Shown: positions 45,291-54,376 of the stretch, piece by piece
Numbering within the stretch: the first letter of the stretch is position 1
How the letters are laid out: every line of letters begins with the position of its first letter
Source: Rhodopirellula europaea 6C
GTDB taxonomy: Bacteria > Planctomycetota > Planctomycetia > Pirellulales > Pirellulaceae
Assembly: GCF_000338295.1 (NCBI RefSeq)
Contig: NZ_ANMO01000090.1
Location: forward strand, 1-64,000
Length of the DNA stretch: 64,000 nucleotides
Direction: 5' to 3'
The notes under the pieces: generated by a model
The model's input: only the letters and a program-made list of their open reading frames with translations
Databases searched by the model: none
Told to the model about the DNA's origin: nothing
Made by a program: the position numbers and the translations under genes

Positions 45291-46648
45291 GCATTGAAGT
45301 CCTGGGGTCGGTCTACATCATCTCGGCCATCTTGTTTGTGTTTGGGCTCAAACTCATGAGTTCTCCGGCGACCGCCGTGCGAGGCAATATGCTTTCGTCG
45401 GTGGGAATGCTGATGGCCGTCTTGATCACCCTCACATCAAAGGAAATTCTCGACTATCGCTATCTGGCCGGTGCCGCCGTTCTTGGAGCGGTCGTCGGTG
45501 TGATCGCGGCGCAACGTGTGGCCATGACGGGAATGCCTGAAATGGTGGCATTGTTCAATGGTTCGGGCGGCATCGCGAGTCTGCTGGTCGGTTGGGCCGC
45601 CCTGTATGGTCAGGAGTCCTCGTCCTTCACGCTCGTCACCATTCTGCTCTCCATCTTGATCGGCGGCGTGACCTTTTCTGGGTCACTGGTCGCTTGGGCA
45701 AAGCTCTCCGAAACGATCGGCAGCGGAGCGATGACGTTTTCCGGCCAACGAGTCGTCAACATATTGTTGTTGCTGGCGTTGCTGGCTTGTTCGATTGCGA
45801 TGGTCGTCGATCCCGGCCTGACGTTTCCGCTCGTCTTCGTCGTGATCGGGCTTTCGATCTTGCTCGGCGTGATGGCTGTCATCCCGATCGGTGGCGCCGA
45901 CATGCCGGTTGTAATCTCGCTGCTCAACAGCTATTCGGGATTGGCAGCGTGCGCCGCCGGATTCGCGATCAACAACACGATTCTGATCGTCGCCGGGTCG
46001 CTGGTCGGTGCGGCGGGTTTGATCCTGACCAACATCATGTGCAAAGCGATGAATCGATCGCTCAGCAACGTGCTGTTCTCCGGTTTCGCCGCGACAACGA
46101 AGGCAACTAAAGTCGAAGGCGAAGTCAAACCGATCACCGCCGACGACGCCTACCTAATTCTCGAGGCCGCTTCATCGATCGTCATGGTGCCGGGTTATGG
46201 CATGGCGGTCGCCCAAGCCCAACACGTGGTTCGCGAATTGGGCGAACTGCTCGAAGCCAACGGAGCCGATGTCAGCTACGCGATTCACCCCGTTGCCGGA
46301 CGGATGCCAGGGCACATGAATGTCCTGCTTGCCGAAGCAAACGTACCCTACGATCAACTGATTGAAATGGACGAAATCAATCCGCGGATGGAAAGCGTCG
46401 ACGTTGCGATCGTGATCGGAGCCAACGACGTGGTGAACCCAGCGGCACGAGAAGACGAGAACAGCCCGATCTATGGAATGCCGATCATCAACGTCGATTA
46501 CGCAAGAACCGTGTTCGTTTTAAAACGATCGATGGCATCAGGTTTCTCCGGCGTCGATAACCCATTGTTCTTCGGTGAGAACACCAGAATGCTATTCGGC
46601 GACGCCAAGCAATCCCTCAGCAGCGTGATCGCCGAATTCAAATCCTGA
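45287..46648 (+). CDS. pntB: NAD(P) transhydrogenase, beta subunit
   Basis: 453 residues, ATG overlapping the previous stop. Eight to nine N-terminal helices include AAQRVAMTGMPEMVALFNGS (conserved MTxMPxMVAxxNG) and PIGGADMPVVISLLNSYSG, the conserved proton-channel region. The C-terminal NADP(H) domain (about residues 280-453) has VMVPGYGMAVAQAQHVVREL, near residue 302 and the fingerprint for NADP binding. FAIHPVAGRMPGHMNVLLAE-like and VIGANDVVNPAARED follow. Full length, so the complex should be functional. Confidence 0.96.
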   Translation: MSIEVLGSVYIISAILFVFGLKLMSSPATAVRGNMLSSVGMLMAVLITLTSKEILDYRYLAGAAVLGAVVGVIAAQRVAMTGMPEMVALFNGSGGIASLLVGWAALYGQESSSFTLVTILLSILIGGVTFSGSLVAWAKLSETIGSGAMTFSGQRVVNILLLLALLACSIAMVVDPGLTFPLVFVVIGLSILLGVMAVIPIGGADMPVVISLLNSYSGLAACAAGFAINNTILIVAGSLVGAAGLILTNIMCKAMNRSLSNVLFSGFAATTKATKVEGEVKPITADDAYLILEAASSIVMVPGYGMAVAQAQHVVRELGELLEANGADVSYAIHPVAGRMPGHMNVLLAEANVPYDQLIEMDEINPRMESVDVAIVIGANDVVNPAAREDENSPIYGMPIINVDYARTVFVLKRSMASGFSGVDNPLFFGENTRMLFGDAKQSLSSVIAEFKS

Positions 46649-46769
46649 GCAGTTAAAAGCTCGAAGCTTCCTGAAGGTCGGGCAAAGGCATCGAAGGTCG
46701 CTCAACCAATCGAAACCCGCCGCGTTAGCAAGGCTATCCATCGCTGAATGCACCCGAACGCGAATCGCT

Positions 46770-47516
46770 TCAGTTGCTTTCAATCAGCTCAGGAAAATCA
46801 AACTGAAAAACTTGCTTGGAGACATCGTGAACGCGATGCTCCAGGCCCTCGACGAACGACAAACGGTCATCACCGTAGGCTCGTTCAGCGTACTGGTAGC
46901 AAACCATATTTTCACCGTCAGTCGAACGGTGATAGAGAAAGACGTTCAACTCCGCCACTTCGGCGTCCACTACGGCAAAGTCAACTCCGCAACTCTCACC
47001 GTCGTCACTGGGCCAAATCGTGAACGGTGTGTCAGCGTCTTGTTCTTGCAAATACTCCACAACACCACGCGCCGCATCGATGGGCTCGATCGCGATGGGT
47101 TGTCGGCGAACGGCAATCATCTTGGTCCAGTTCTCCTGCGTCTCACCAACGGCGATGTATTCGTTGAGCTCACCTGATTCATCGCTGCTTCCGACATATT
47201 TCAGCACAAAAGGCTCACCTTGGTAAGTGATCGTGGGACCTTCCGCTGACGCTTGCACTAGAGGTTGATAAGAAACGGTGCTCACCTCGGCAGAATGCTC
47301 GATGCCAGTGCTGGCTTGGAACTCGTCTTGAGCCGAAGAACCAATTGCGGCGACACACGCGAGCAAAACAACGATGCCAACCATGGTCACAATCGGACCA
47401 AGTACCACGACCGCCACAATGATCGATAGCCAACTGCGTTTCGCTTTGGCCGGTGCAGGAGCAACCACTGTCGCGTAGGGAATGGAATCGACGTCGGCGT
47501 TCGGCTGATTGCTCAT
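46770..47516 (-). CDS. Unknown membrane protein
   Basis: 248 residues. Residues 1-30 are cytosolic and Pro/Ala/Lys-rich (TVVAPAPAKAKRSWLSII). A single strong helix (VAVVVLGPIVTMVGIVVLLA, about 33-55) follows. The outer part begins with a Ser/Glu-rich linker (SSAQDEFQASTGIEHSAEV) and then a domain with many beta strands. Examples are EPFVLKYVGSSDESGELNEY, IAVGETQENWTKMIAVRRQP and ENMVCYQYAERAYGDDRL, which may form a sandwich. I do not recognise the family. The gene is convergent with pntB, with 121 bp between the stops. Confidence 0.55.
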   Translation of the reverse strand: MSNQPNADVDSIPYATVVAPAPAKAKRSWLSIIVAVVVLGPIVTMVGIVVLLACVAAIGSSAQDEFQASTGIEHSAEVSTVSYQPLVQASAEGPTITYQGEPFVLKYVGSSDESGELNEYIAVGETQENWTKMIAVRRQPIAIEPIDAARGVVEYLQEQDADTPFTIWPSDDGESCGVDFAVVDAEVAELNVFLYHRSTDGENMVCYQYAERAYGDDRLSFVEGLEHRVHDVSKQVFQFDFPELIESN

Positions 47517-47743
47517 AGCGAAAACGTTGTGGACACGTGAGATGTGGCTGGTAACGAGGCGTGCATTTCAAGCCAGAAAGCCACACCATGAGGAACCCTA
47601 GGTCACAACGAGGACCAGTCAAACTGGATCGCGATTATCGAGAAAGCTCGAACGTCCGGCTGTCGCCTCCTACCACTTGATCGAACCGTATCCAGCCGCG
47701 TTACAGCTGACTCGGCTCTTTCAGCCACGCGGTTTGTTCCGCC

Positions 47744-48418
47744 TCACGCACATTGGTCGTGAACGACTGCTTTGGCCTCATGACGATCGGTAGTGTCGTT
47801 TTGACCAACACACACCTTGGTCCATGTGTACAAAGTCAGCGGCGGAAAATTCATGGGAATGGCTTCCGTCTTCGCGGGACCAAACAAAGGTCTTGCGAAT
47901 TCGTTGACGTGGTCGCGAATTTGATAGGCAACAAACACTCCTCCAGGTCGCAAGACTTGATGGATCGACTGAGCAATGGTTTTCGCGACAGACGTCGGCA
48001 TGCTGCTGAACGGAATGCCCGAGATGACAGCGTCGACCAATCCGAACTCGTGCTTCGTTGCAAGCTCCGCGAGTGCACAAGCATCGTCCATCGCCACCTC
48101 CAGACGCGGGTCGTGGATGGCGTGAAGCGGCTCGGAAAACACCGTCGACTTCTCAACCGCCAGAAGCTTTGCGTCAGGCCGCATGTATTCGAGCAATGCC
48201 TGTGTCGTGCCGCCGGCTCCCGGTCCCAATTCGATCACGCACCGTGCGTTTTTGACGCAATCACGATCCGCGAGCTTCCGTGTCAGATAGGGCGAACTTG
48301 GGCAGAGGGTGGCGACATCCATGGGAGACTGCATCCACGCCTTCAACACATAAAACGCTCGCTTGGCAAACGTTGGCCGGGCACCCGCTTCACTAGGCCC
48401 CGCAGTGATCGCATGCAT
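47744..48418 (-). CDS. PmtA-like class I SAM-dependent methyltransferase
   Basis: 224 residues. The SAM-binding motif I is ARCVIELGPGAGGTTQALLE near residue 60. Acidic motif II is LLAVEKSTVFSEPLHAI. ISGIPFSSMPTSVAKTIAQS near residue 134 is characteristic of PmtA-type phosphatidylethanolamine N-methyltransferases (G-x-PF-x-S-x-P). The N-terminal FYVLKAWMQSPMDVATLCPS, with an S-P-x-x-V-x-S-L-like pattern, is also common in that family. The likely role is methylation of an amino-lipid such as phosphatidylethanolamine, or an rRNA dimethylase-like reaction. Confidence 0.72.
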   Translation of the reverse strand: MHAITAGPSEAGARPTFAKRAFYVLKAWMQSPMDVATLCPSSPYLTRKLADRDCVKNARCVIELGPGAGGTTQALLEYMRPDAKLLAVEKSTVFSEPLHAIHDPRLEVAMDDACALAELATKHEFGLVDAVISGIPFSSMPTSVAKTIAQSIHQVLRPGGVFVAYQIRDHVNEFARPLFGPAKTEAIPMNFPPLTLYTWTKVCVGQNDTTDRHEAKAVVHDQCA

Positions 48419-48617
48419 TTTGCTTCAACCTCAATGGAAATCGACTGGTTTGAAATCTGAGAAACGCAAACGCTGCCGCTGGTTCTTCAGAGTGATATGC
48501 AGCCGACTCTCGACCGCGTTTGCAACTCAAAGCAATCCACATGCCATGTCGGTACGAAGATTGCATGATCTGTGGTGATCTCCGAACATTGAACCGCAAT
48601 CGCAGGGACCACGGACG

Positions 48618-49979
48618 ATGAAGAACGCTCACGATGATCAAGAACCTTCCACCACGAGCGTCCTAGCGATCAATCGCAGAATTGACCCTGGTTTAAAGCG
48701 TCAGGCAAACACCCCGTCTCCGGTCGGAAATCGCACAACCAAGCCGGCGACGCCCCAGTCATCTCAAGATTGCTCGTCGGAATCTTCGGCCGTATCCGGG
48801 TCTGTAGCACTATCCGGGTCTGTAGCACCATCCGGGCACGAGGCGACGGCCGTTCGCAACGATCGTTGGATGCGCGGGATGGTCACAGCGATCACCGCCA
48901 TCTTAACTTTAGGCACGCTCTACATCGCCGGTGATCTGTTGGTTCCAATTGCGATCGCAACGCTTGCATACCTGTCTTTGCGACCAATTGAGGCCAAAAT
49001 TTGCGGATGGGGCGTTCCGCAAGCGGGTGCGAGTGCGTTGTTGATCGTCGGCCTTTTCTCTTCGCTTGCGCTAATCATTGCATTGCTCTATTCCCCGGCT
49101 CAGCAGTGGATGAGTTCGGCCCCCGAAAGCCTTGCCGCGATCCGAAGCAAATTTCAGTCAGTCGCAGAACCGCTGACCGCGGTCGATCGAGCGGGTACCG
49201 CTGTGGATGACGCGACCGTCCCCTTGAAAAATGACCAGCCAAAAATCGAGGTGGCTTACGAAAAACCATCCATCGTCGACGAGACCGTTCTGATCAATCA
49301 GACCGGTCAAATGCTCGCTTTCGTTGCCGCAATCGCGGTGCTGACATTTTTCATGTTATCGACGGGCGATGATTTGTTGAATCGAACGCTAGGAGTCCTT
49401 CCAAATGCGGACTCGCGCGGTGAGGTTTTGAAAAAGATTGGCGACATCCAGCACAGCGTCGGGCGATACCTAGCACAAATCACATGCATCAACATCGGAT
49501 TAGGCGTGGCGGTCACAATCGTGATGTGGTTGGTGGGAATGCCAACGCCGGTCCTTTGGGGTGTGATGGCCGCTCTGTTCAATTTCATTCCGTACGTCGG
49601 TCCGTTAGCTGCCACTGCCATCGTTTTTCTGGCTGCCGCCAGTTCATTCGATACGATGACCCGTGCCAGCTTGACAGCGTTCGCGTTTTGGTTGACCACC
49701 GCGGTCGAGGGCCAATTCGTTACTCCGACGATTTTGGGCAAGACGTTGAAAGTCGGACCAGTGGTGGTCCTCATCGCGGTGGCATTCTGGGGATTTCTTT
49801 GGGGCTTGTCCGGCGTCTTCCTCGCAGTGCCACTTCTGATCGTTCAGCGAAAAATTTTCGCGAGCTTTGAAGCGACCTATCCGTTCGCTGTGGTGCTTGG
49901 CGAAGACGCTTGCGAGCCCGGTGAAGAGTGCGATCCAATCAAAGATCACAAACCAATCGCCGAAGCATCACCGGTCTGA
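48618..49979 (+). CDS. AI-2E family transporter (permease)
   Basis: 453 residues. The first 85 residues are a Ser/Pro-rich, probably disordered leader. They include a 6-residue tandem repeat (SGSVAL, SGSVAP). Membrane helices: MVTAITAILTLGTLYIAGDL, LIVGLFSSLALIIALLYSP, and several towards the C-terminus. GMPTPVLWGVMAALFNFIPY, VGPLAATAIVFLAAAS and AVEGQFVTPTILGKTLKVGP match the AI-2E_transport core (PF01594). SGVFLAVPLLIVQRKIF follows. The family includes YdiK-like permeases and Na+/H+ antiporters; AI-2 transport itself is rarely demonstrated. The acidic Cys-containing tail (GEDACEPGEECDPIKDH) is unusual. Confidence 0.88.
   Translation: MKNAHDDQEPSTTSVLAINRRIDPGLKRQANTPSPVGNRTTKPATPQSSQDCSSESSAVSGSVALSGSVAPSGHEATAVRNDRWMRGMVTAITAILTLGTLYIAGDLLVPIAIATLAYLSLRPIEAKICGWGVPQAGASALLIVGLFSSLALIIALLYSPAQQWMSSAPESLAAIRSKFQSVAEPLTAVDRAGTAVDDATVPLKNDQPKIEVAYEKPSIVDETVLINQTGQMLAFVAAIAVLTFFMLSTGDDLLNRTLGVLPNADSRGEVLKKIGDIQHSVGRYLAQITCINIGLGVAVTIVMWLVGMPTPVLWGVMAALFNFIPYVGPLAATAIVFLAAASSFDTMTRASLTAFAFWLTTAVEGQFVTPTILGKTLKVGPVVVLIAVAFWGFLWGLSGVFLAVPLLIVQRKIFASFEATYPFAVVLGEDACEPGEECDPIKDHKPIAEASPV
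48793..48836 (+). repeat. 18-bp tandem repeat inside the AI-2E gene leader
   Basis: TATCCGGGTCTGTAGCAC occurs twice in a row (48793-48810, 48811-48828), followed by a partial third copy (48829-48836). It encodes a six-residue in-frame repeat in the disordered N-terminal region. Confidence 0.8.
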
Positions 49980-50259
49980 CTGGCTGTTGATTTAGTCGCA
50001 TACCGAATGACAATAATTTGCCGTCGGGCATTGGCCCCGGTTGGCGTCTAATCAACCGCCACCAACGTGGTACGGCTCATTAAATCAACAGCACGCTAAG
50101 CCATCTCTGGCAAACGAACGTTGAACTTCCAATCGTTCGCCATCGTTGAACAAGCGAGCAGCGACCGTTCAAAGTAAGCAAACAACCTCTCGCGGATCTT
50201 GATTGTCCGGGAACTATACTGGCATCGATTCCGTCACCAACCTCACACCCGAGTGAAAT

Positions 50260-51423
50260 ATGAACCGATCACCCGAGGTGTTGAAGTTTCAACCGCTCGG
50301 AGAGTTCACGCTTCCACCGACACCCGCGGATGAGACGATCCGGCGGTTTGCAGAGAACATTTGGAGAACTCTCCGGCGTGAAAAGGAGGATCCGTTCATC
50401 TCCGATGACTCGCTCCGAATTGCGACGACGCGAAAACTCAACAAAATCGTACCGCCACCCGCCTGCGGTCCACTTCTCGCCGAGATGAAAGAGACGTTCT
50501 CGGATTGGACGCAAGACGCAGAGCCCGCACATTGGATGCAACTTGTCGTGTTGCCGCCGTGCGATCACAGCAACGTCGTGCGATCGTGGGCTGCCCAAGG
50601 TGAGCACATCATCATTGAACCACCGGATCGCCAATCCATTCTCAGCGGCGCGGCCAATTTCGACTTACCGGAAGCAACCGGCGACGGCGTGATTGTTATT
50701 CCGCGTTTAGAAGACTGGTTCATCAGACATCGCAATGGGTTGAAAGTCTTGCGTCGCCTGCTGGACCATTTGGCCATGATGCAGCGTCATTGCGTGATCG
50801 GGTGCAACAGCTGGGCGTGGGGTTTCTTCGAAAAGACCGTCGGGGCGGATTTGGTGCTGCCGATCGGAGTGACCCTGCATGCCTTTGACGCAGACCGTCT
50901 TCACGCTTGGTTCAGCCACTTGGTCGAATCGGGCGAAGCCGAAGGGAAAGTCTTTCGTCTTAACAAGAATGGCGAAGACATCTTCCAACTCAGCGGCGAT
51001 GAAGGTTCACCGAAATCAGACTACCTGATGACTTTGGCCGCACGAAGCTTGGGCATCCCGTGGGTCGCATGGCATCTGTGGCGTAGCAGCTTGCGACTTG
51101 CCCCGAAAGACAACAATCGGATTGCGGATCAGTTCCCAGGCGAGCAAGCACTGTGGGTGGCGGAACTGGACGATTTCCATCTGCCAAAGAACCACGTCTC
51201 AACCGCGCTGCTCGCGCTGCATGCCTTGCTCCTTCATCACTCCTTGACCGCAGAGGAATTGAGCATCGTACTGCCCAGCGTGGATGAATCTAATTTGCTG
51301 GTCGCATTGCTAGAAGCTGAGTTCGTCGAACGTGATGGTGACAACTACTACTGCTGTCCCACGGCATACCCCACGATTCGTCAGTGTCTCAACGACGCTG
51401 GCTTTCCACTCGACCGTCTGTAG
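50260..51423 (+). CDS. Unknown protein preceding an MscS channel gene
   Basis: 387 residues without membrane helices or signal peptide. It reads as a globular protein: LGEFTLPPTPADETIRRFAE near the start, EPAHWMQLVVLPPCDHSNVV near 90, WAAQGEHIIIEPPDRQSILS near 110, and GDGVIVIPRLEDWFIRHRNG near 140. LLDHLAMMQRHCVIGCNSWA near residue 170 and GWDLVLPIG-like segments follow. The C-terminal 90 residues (TALLALHALLLHHSLTAEEL, SIVLPSVDESNLLVALLEAE) look like a winged helix-turn-helix. The central part resembles the strand order of a P-loop or Rossmann fold but lacks a Walker A motif. I do not recognise the family. The stop is 5 bp from the MscS start, so the two are very likely co-transcribed. Confidence 0.6.
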   Translation: MNRSPEVLKFQPLGEFTLPPTPADETIRRFAENIWRTLRREKEDPFISDDSLRIATTRKLNKIVPPPACGPLLAEMKETFSDWTQDAEPAHWMQLVVLPPCDHSNVVRSWAAQGEHIIIEPPDRQSILSGAANFDLPEATGDGVIVIPRLEDWFIRHRNGLKVLRRLLDHLAMMQRHCVIGCNSWAWGFFEKTVGADLVLPIGVTLHAFDADRLHAWFSHLVESGEAEGKVFRLNKNGEDIFQLSGDEGSPKSDYLMTLAARSLGIPWVAWHLWRSSLRLAPKDNNRIADQFPGEQALWVAELDDFHLPKNHVSTALLALHALLLHHSLTAEELSIVLPSVDESNLLVALLEAEFVERDGDNYYCCPTAYPTIRQCLNDAGFPLDRL

Positions 51424-51428
51424 GACCG

Positions 51429-52397
51429 ATGCAAAACGACGCTCCCGAATCGGCCATCGAACAAGACGCCGCCGACACCGCAAGCGATCTGGCTACGGAA
51501 ACTGCCAAACAAGCATCCGGTGCCGGTGAAGCGGTTGCCGACAAGATCGACAAACCGGCACAACAAGCATCCGACCAGGCCGTTCAGCTGATCAACGATT
51601 GGCAAGACATCAGCCTGCTACAGATCGCCGGCATCGCATTCGCCGTCTGGCTGGCGATTGCAATCGTACGGAGACTGCTACCGTTTTTGGCCGAGCGAGG
51701 CCCCAGCCAATTGCGGTTGTACCTGCTGGCCGCGGTGCCGATCATTCGATTGCTATTGATGACGCTGGCGGTGCTGTGGATCATCCCGATCATCTTCAAT
51801 GTCACCTTCGAGAATTTCCTTGTGATTGCTGGTGGTGCCAGCGTCGCCATCGGCTTCGCATTCAAAGACTACGTCAGCAGTCTGATCGCGGGTGTCGTCG
51901 CGGTGTTCGAGCGACCTTATCGCCCGGGTGACTGGGTGGAAATCAATGACGACTATGGAGAAGTGCAATCGGTCGGGTTGCGTGCGATCCGTCTGAAGAC
52001 CGCTGCGGACGACATCATCACGGTGCCGCATTTAGTCAGCTGGCAAGGCAACATCAGCAACAGCAACGACGGCGCACAAACCTTGATGTGCATCGCCGAT
52101 TTCTACTTGGTTCCTGATCACGACGCGTCGGAAGTGAGAGGTGCATTGCGAGACGTTGCCATGACGAGTGCCTACCTCGAGTACGACAAACCGGTGTTGG
52201 TGGTGATGAGCGAGAAACCATGGGGGACTCACTACCAAGTGAAGGCCTACCCGTTCGATCTGCGTGACCAATTCGTCTTCATCACCGATCTGTCCGTCCG
52301 CGGCAAAGAGGCGATCGCGGAATTGGGTGCCACCCAGGTGACATCGCCGTACATCTCATCCGAAAAGAAAAGCTCGCAACCTGTGGTGACGTTCTAG
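51429..52397 (+). CDS. MscS-family mechanosensitive channel
   Basis: About 322 residues from ATG 51429 with AGGA upstream. Three membrane helices include LLQIAGIAFAVWLAIAIVRR, LLLMTLAVLWIIPIIFNV and the pore helix VIAGGASVAIGFAFKDYVSS, which has the small-residue GxxxAxGxA pattern of MscS TM3. The beta domain begins PYRPGDWVEINDDYGEVQSV near residue 175. The cytosolic part (SWQGNISNSNDGAQTLMCIA) is typical. The N-terminal 60 residues are hydrophilic and helical. Such channels release solutes on hypo-osmotic shock. The gene directly upstream encodes an unknown protein whose product could modulate it. Confidence 0.9.
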   Translation: MQNDAPESAIEQDAADTASDLATETAKQASGAGEAVADKIDKPAQQASDQAVQLINDWQDISLLQIAGIAFAVWLAIAIVRRLLPFLAERGPSQLRLYLLAAVPIIRLLLMTLAVLWIIPIIFNVTFENFLVIAGGASVAIGFAFKDYVSSLIAGVVAVFERPYRPGDWVEINDDYGEVQSVGLRAIRLKTAADDIITVPHLVSWQGNISNSNDGAQTLMCIADFYLVPDHDASEVRGALRDVAMTSAYLEYDKPVLVVMSEKPWGTHYQVKAYPFDLRDQFVFITDLSVRGKEAIAELGATQVTSPYISSEKKSSQPVVTF

Positions 52398-52457
52398 CCA
52401 CAACGGGCTTGGCCACAATTGGCGGCAGCACGGTAATTGACCACCCATAAAATGCGA

Positions 52458-52483
52458 ACGCCGGGATACAGTGATCCCGGCGT
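52458..52483. terminator. Hairpin between convergent mscS and copper-protein genes
   Basis: ACGCCGGGAT (52458-52467) pairs perfectly with ATCCCGGCGT (52474-52483) across a 6-nt loop. There is no strong T run on either side, but the location between convergent stops suits a bidirectional terminator. Confidence 0.6.
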
Positions 52484-52512
52484 CGATGTGCTTTCATTTG
52501 ACAACTTGACCG

Positions 52513-52845
52513 TTAAGCGGCCATTGATGAACAACTTTGTTCACACGTGCGACAGCACTCAACGCACTTTTCCATTCCGCCGACCTTTTCACAGCTCTCC
52601 GCACACGCCTTGCAGATTTCGGCACACGCGCGGCAGTAGAGCGAATGGTTGTCGCTGTTGCGGCTCATGAAATCAACGCAAGCACTGCATGCGGCGATGC
52701 AATCAAGCATCAGTTTGACGTGTGTTTGCTCGACATGATCGCCACCTTCGACCAGGCAATGGCTGGTCAAAGTATTTGCGCAAATGGTTTGGCATTCTTG
52801 ACAGTTTTGGATGCATTCCTGCATCGATGCGGTTGCGGTACTCAT
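52513..52845 (-). CDS. Cysteine-rich four-helix copper-binding protein (Csp/DUF326 type)
   Basis: 110 residues with 17 cysteines in CxxxC, CxxC and CC patterns: MQECIQNCQECQTICANTL, LDCIAACSACVDFMSRN, SLYCRACAEICKACAESCEK, GMEKCVECCRTCEQSC. The four helices with inward cysteines are the layout of copper storage proteins, which hold many Cu(I) ions. There is no signal peptide, so a cytosolic (Csp3-like) form is likely. The next genes on the same strand encode DUF3565, cupin and flavohaemoglobin proteins, which suggests a metal or nitrosative stress group. Confidence 0.88.
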   Translation of the reverse strand: MSTATASMQECIQNCQECQTICANTLTSHCLVEGGDHVEQTHVKLMLDCIAACSACVDFMSRNSDNHSLYCRACAEICKACAESCEKVGGMEKCVECCRTCEQSCSSMAA

Positions 52846-53059
52846 TCAGATTTCTCCGTTGGATTGTTAGTTGCGGCCCCGTTGCCGTGAGGAGGCAGCG
52901 CCGCAACCGGCATACCACGAAGCGGTTGCAAGTGAATGATTCAGCGAAACCCGCAATTTGCTGGCGCTATCCAAGTTTGATTTTTGGCCCTGGTTTTCTT
53001 ACGCGAAAGAGACCGCAAGCGTCGCGGCTGCTTTGTTGGACGCAGAAAGTCGTCCGTCG

Positions 53060-53770
53060 CTACAAACCAGCATCGGGATCGTATTTCGCGACTCTTCGAC
53101 TCACCCGGCTCTTCATCTTTGCGATCGCGGGTTCTTTCCAACTCGAGGGGTGAGGAAGCTTCTCGATCGGCAGTCCCATCCGAGCCATCGCGATCCGCCA
53201 CGCAAGAGCGTCGTTGGCACTGTTGGTGATCGGGCAACGCTTCTGCTCAAAGTGCGATTGAACCAACGGCAAGGCTTCGCCGGCGTCCGGCCCTAATCTC
53301 GCCAGACCGCGGCACACAGCCAGGACCACCTGCCTTCGTTTGTGCCATTCAGGAATCGTTTGCACCGAATGCCGCAGGATCTCCAGCATGGGCTGAACGC
53401 CCGGTTTTCCCAAATCAGCCAACCGTTCGATGAAGGCAGCGGAATCGCCGCGCAGCATCGGGTCGTTGATGATCCGCCACTCTTCCGCAGTCATTTCAGC
53501 AAACGTGCCCGCCGGCATTTTGCTCAACAGCGAGGCGAAGTACGGCCGATCGTCCGCAGGGGCTCCCTCAGTGCATTTCTTGCATCCAAGGTGAAAGCCG
53601 AGCATTGATTCGCGACCGGCGGATGTTGTCACCCATTCACGCCGAACCAGCGGCGGGTCATGGCGAACATGCTGGTTGTGTCCGCAAGCCAACTGCGCAA
53701 CCCAATGTCCCTCTTCGTCGCGGTGATAGCCGATGATCGGTTGCTGGATGACACTGCTTGGTTCCGTCAT
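53060..53770 (-). CDS. DUF3565 domain fused to a helical repeat region
   Basis: About 236 residues from ATG 53770. The first 70 are DUF3565: IIGYHRDEEGHWVAQLACGH, NQHVRHDPPLVRREWV and LGFHLGCKKCTEG, with paired cysteines (C at about 29 and the CKKC) and histidines that could bind a metal. Known DUF3565 proteins are usually about 60-75 residues long, so the remaining 165 residues are an addition. They form helical, HEAT-like repeats (FIERLADLGKPGVQPMLEIL, RRQVVLAVCRGLARLGPDAG, EALPLVQSHF) and end with a basic tail. Function unknown. Confidence 0.7.
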   Translation of the reverse strand: MTEPSSVIQQPIIGYHRDEEGHWVAQLACGHNQHVRHDPPLVRREWVTTSAGRESMLGFHLGCKKCTEGAPADDRPYFASLLSKMPAGTFAEMTAEEWRIINDPMLRGDSAAFIERLADLGKPGVQPMLEILRHSVQTIPEWHKRRQVVLAVCRGLARLGPDAGEALPLVQSHFEQKRCPITNSANDALAWRIAMARMGLPIEKLPHPSSWKEPAIAKMKSRVSRRVAKYDPDAGL

Positions 53771-53934
53771 CAAGGGACACTCTCAAACGCGAGAAAAATG
53801 GATCGAAATGATTCGACCAAAACGTCGATCCCCAAAAGCCACATCCCCAGCATCTTAGCCGCTTGTGCGTTAGCACCGGATCTTACGGTACGAACCAGAC
53901 CAAACCTCCAAACAACCAACCCAACACCGTCCAG

Positions 53935-54270
53935 TCAGCCATTCGCCTTCGCTCCCTTGAGAAGCAGCAACAACATTCTGGTGGGCTCGTTCGCCGAGAT
54001 GCTATGCGGCAGTTTCGCTGCCATATGAACGAACGTGTTTGCCGCAGCATCAATCGTTTGGTCACCCAGCGTCACGGTTGCATCCCCGTCCAAAAATTGC
54101 AGCATCGCTGGAACAGCCGCGGTGTGTTCGGACAGCTCTTGCCCGGCATCGAACCCGAACAAGACGACTTTCAGCGAGTCATCTTGGTAAAGAGTCTTGC
54201 TGATCGTTCCGTCCTTCTGAATATCGATCTCAGCGGCCAGATCGGCATAGGTTGTAAACAAGTCGCTCAT
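53935..54270 (-). CDS. Small cupin-domain protein
   Basis: 111 residues from ATG 54270, with AAGGTG upstream. A single cupin barrel: LKVVLFGFDAGQELSEHTAA, VPAMLQFLDGDATVTLGDQT and LPHSISANEPTRMLLLLLKG. Motif 1 (G-x5-H-x-H-like) has only one His (ELSEHTAA), so metal binding may be weak. It is downstream of the flavohaemoglobin gene on the same strand, 107 bp apart. A similar cupin is often found next to hmp or nor genes in nitrosative-stress clusters. The role is unknown. Confidence 0.78.
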   Translation of the reverse strand: MSDLFTTYADLAAEIDIQKDGTISKTLYQDDSLKVVLFGFDAGQELSEHTAAVPAMLQFLDGDATVTLGDQTIDAAANTFVHMAAKLPHSISANEPTRMLLLLLKGAKANG

Positions 54271-54376
54271 GAAATCACCTTCAAAATGGAGAGGAACAAT
54301 TGGTTGCCATGGCAGCAAACGATTTGCGTGAACGAGTCCACGACGCGAGTGCTGAAATCGAAAGCTCGCGATAGCA

